Of a stretch of DNA of 31,503 nucleotides, positions 31,431-31,503 are shown in pieces. The translations under genes and the position numbers were made by a program. How positions within the stretch are numbered: position 1 is the first letter of the stretch; each line of letters starts with the position of its first letter. The notes beneath the pieces are model-generated. The model made no database searches, was not told the origin of the DNA, and saw only the letters and a list, made by a program, of their open reading frames with translations. Location of the stretch: contig JBJEPX010000071.1 of NCBI GenBank assembly GCA_051881455.1, positions 1-31,503 on the forward strand. The letters run 5' to 3'. Source of the DNA: Fimenecus sp051881455. GTDB taxonomy: Bacteria > Bacillota > Clostridia > Oscillospirales > Acutalibacteraceae.

Positions 31431-31503
31431 TTTGCTTCTCCTTTTATATTTTAATATTCCTTTAATGCGTTATATTCGATGTAGTTCCAATGATATTCAA
31501 AAT

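Overview
This window looks like chromosome from an uncultured gut-type Firmicute of class Clostridia, probably near the Oscillospiraceae/Ruminococcaceae. That placement rests on gene order (rnc - radical SAM - smc - ftsY; infC-rpmI-rplT; nadD-yqeK-rsfS next to leuS), GAGG-type ribosome binding sites, moderate GC, and short GC-rich palindromic intergenic repeats. It is an inference from content, not a database match. Almost everything is on the minus strand, so transcription runs from high to low coordinates. The one clear plus-strand gene is a VanY-like protein at 28943-29800. No tRNA, rRNA or CRISPR array was seen.

Accessory part (about 1-3626). The left end is AT-rich and mobile in character. 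It holds the start of a lipoprotein gene running off the window, a TnpV-type transposon protein, a small hypothetical, an intrinsic terminator, a truncated gene tail, and a foldable candidate structured RNA. Next comes a two-gene toxin-antitoxin-like operon. Its first gene is a single polypeptide joining an RNase H1 (viroplasmin-like N-terminus plus a catalytic domain with all four acidic residues) to an RnlA-type HEPN toxin domain with an R-x4-H motif. Its second gene is an RnlB-like antitoxin. The operon has a near-consensus promoter overlapped by a 17-bp perfect palindrome. Upstream lie iterated ATCTAATCC motifs that look like a transposon end, and then the 3' end of an rlmD/rumA-type 23S rRNA methyltransferase. 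The last ~100 codons of that gene look element-derived, so the accessory block is probably an integrative element inserted in rlmD. The RNase H-RnlA fusion is the most exciting object here, because E. coli RNase HI is known to act with RnlA in trans.

Core part, from high to low coordinate. purB (30000-31430) converges on the VanY-like gene across a strong bidirectional terminator. An M28-type membrane peptidase and a lipoprotein form a two-gene operon (28742-26321). A repeat-rich spacer separates this from the infC-rpmI-rplT operon, which has a consensus promoter, a leader with an attenuator-like hairpin and a probable non-AUG (ATC) infC start. A long run of tightly packed housekeeping genes follows, many overlapping by 1-8 bases: TrmH-family methylase, dprA, topA, trmFO, rnc, radical SAM protein, smc, ftsY, rdgB, yhbY, nadD, yqeK, rsfS, leuS, an RlmA-type methylase. 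After these come a cyclase-family hydrolase with its own promoter, a pair of half-size chromate-transporter proteins, and rlmD.

Functionally the core covers DNA uptake and topology (DprA, TopA, SMC), protein targeting (FtsY), translation and RNA modification (IF-3, L35, L20, LeuRS, TrmFO, RNase III, RlmA, RlmD, RsfS, YhbY) and nucleotide hygiene or cofactor supply (RdgB, YqeK, NadD, PurB). Several starts are given downstream of the longest open frame where the ribosome binding site and family N-terminus agree. Residue numbers refer to the starts chosen here.
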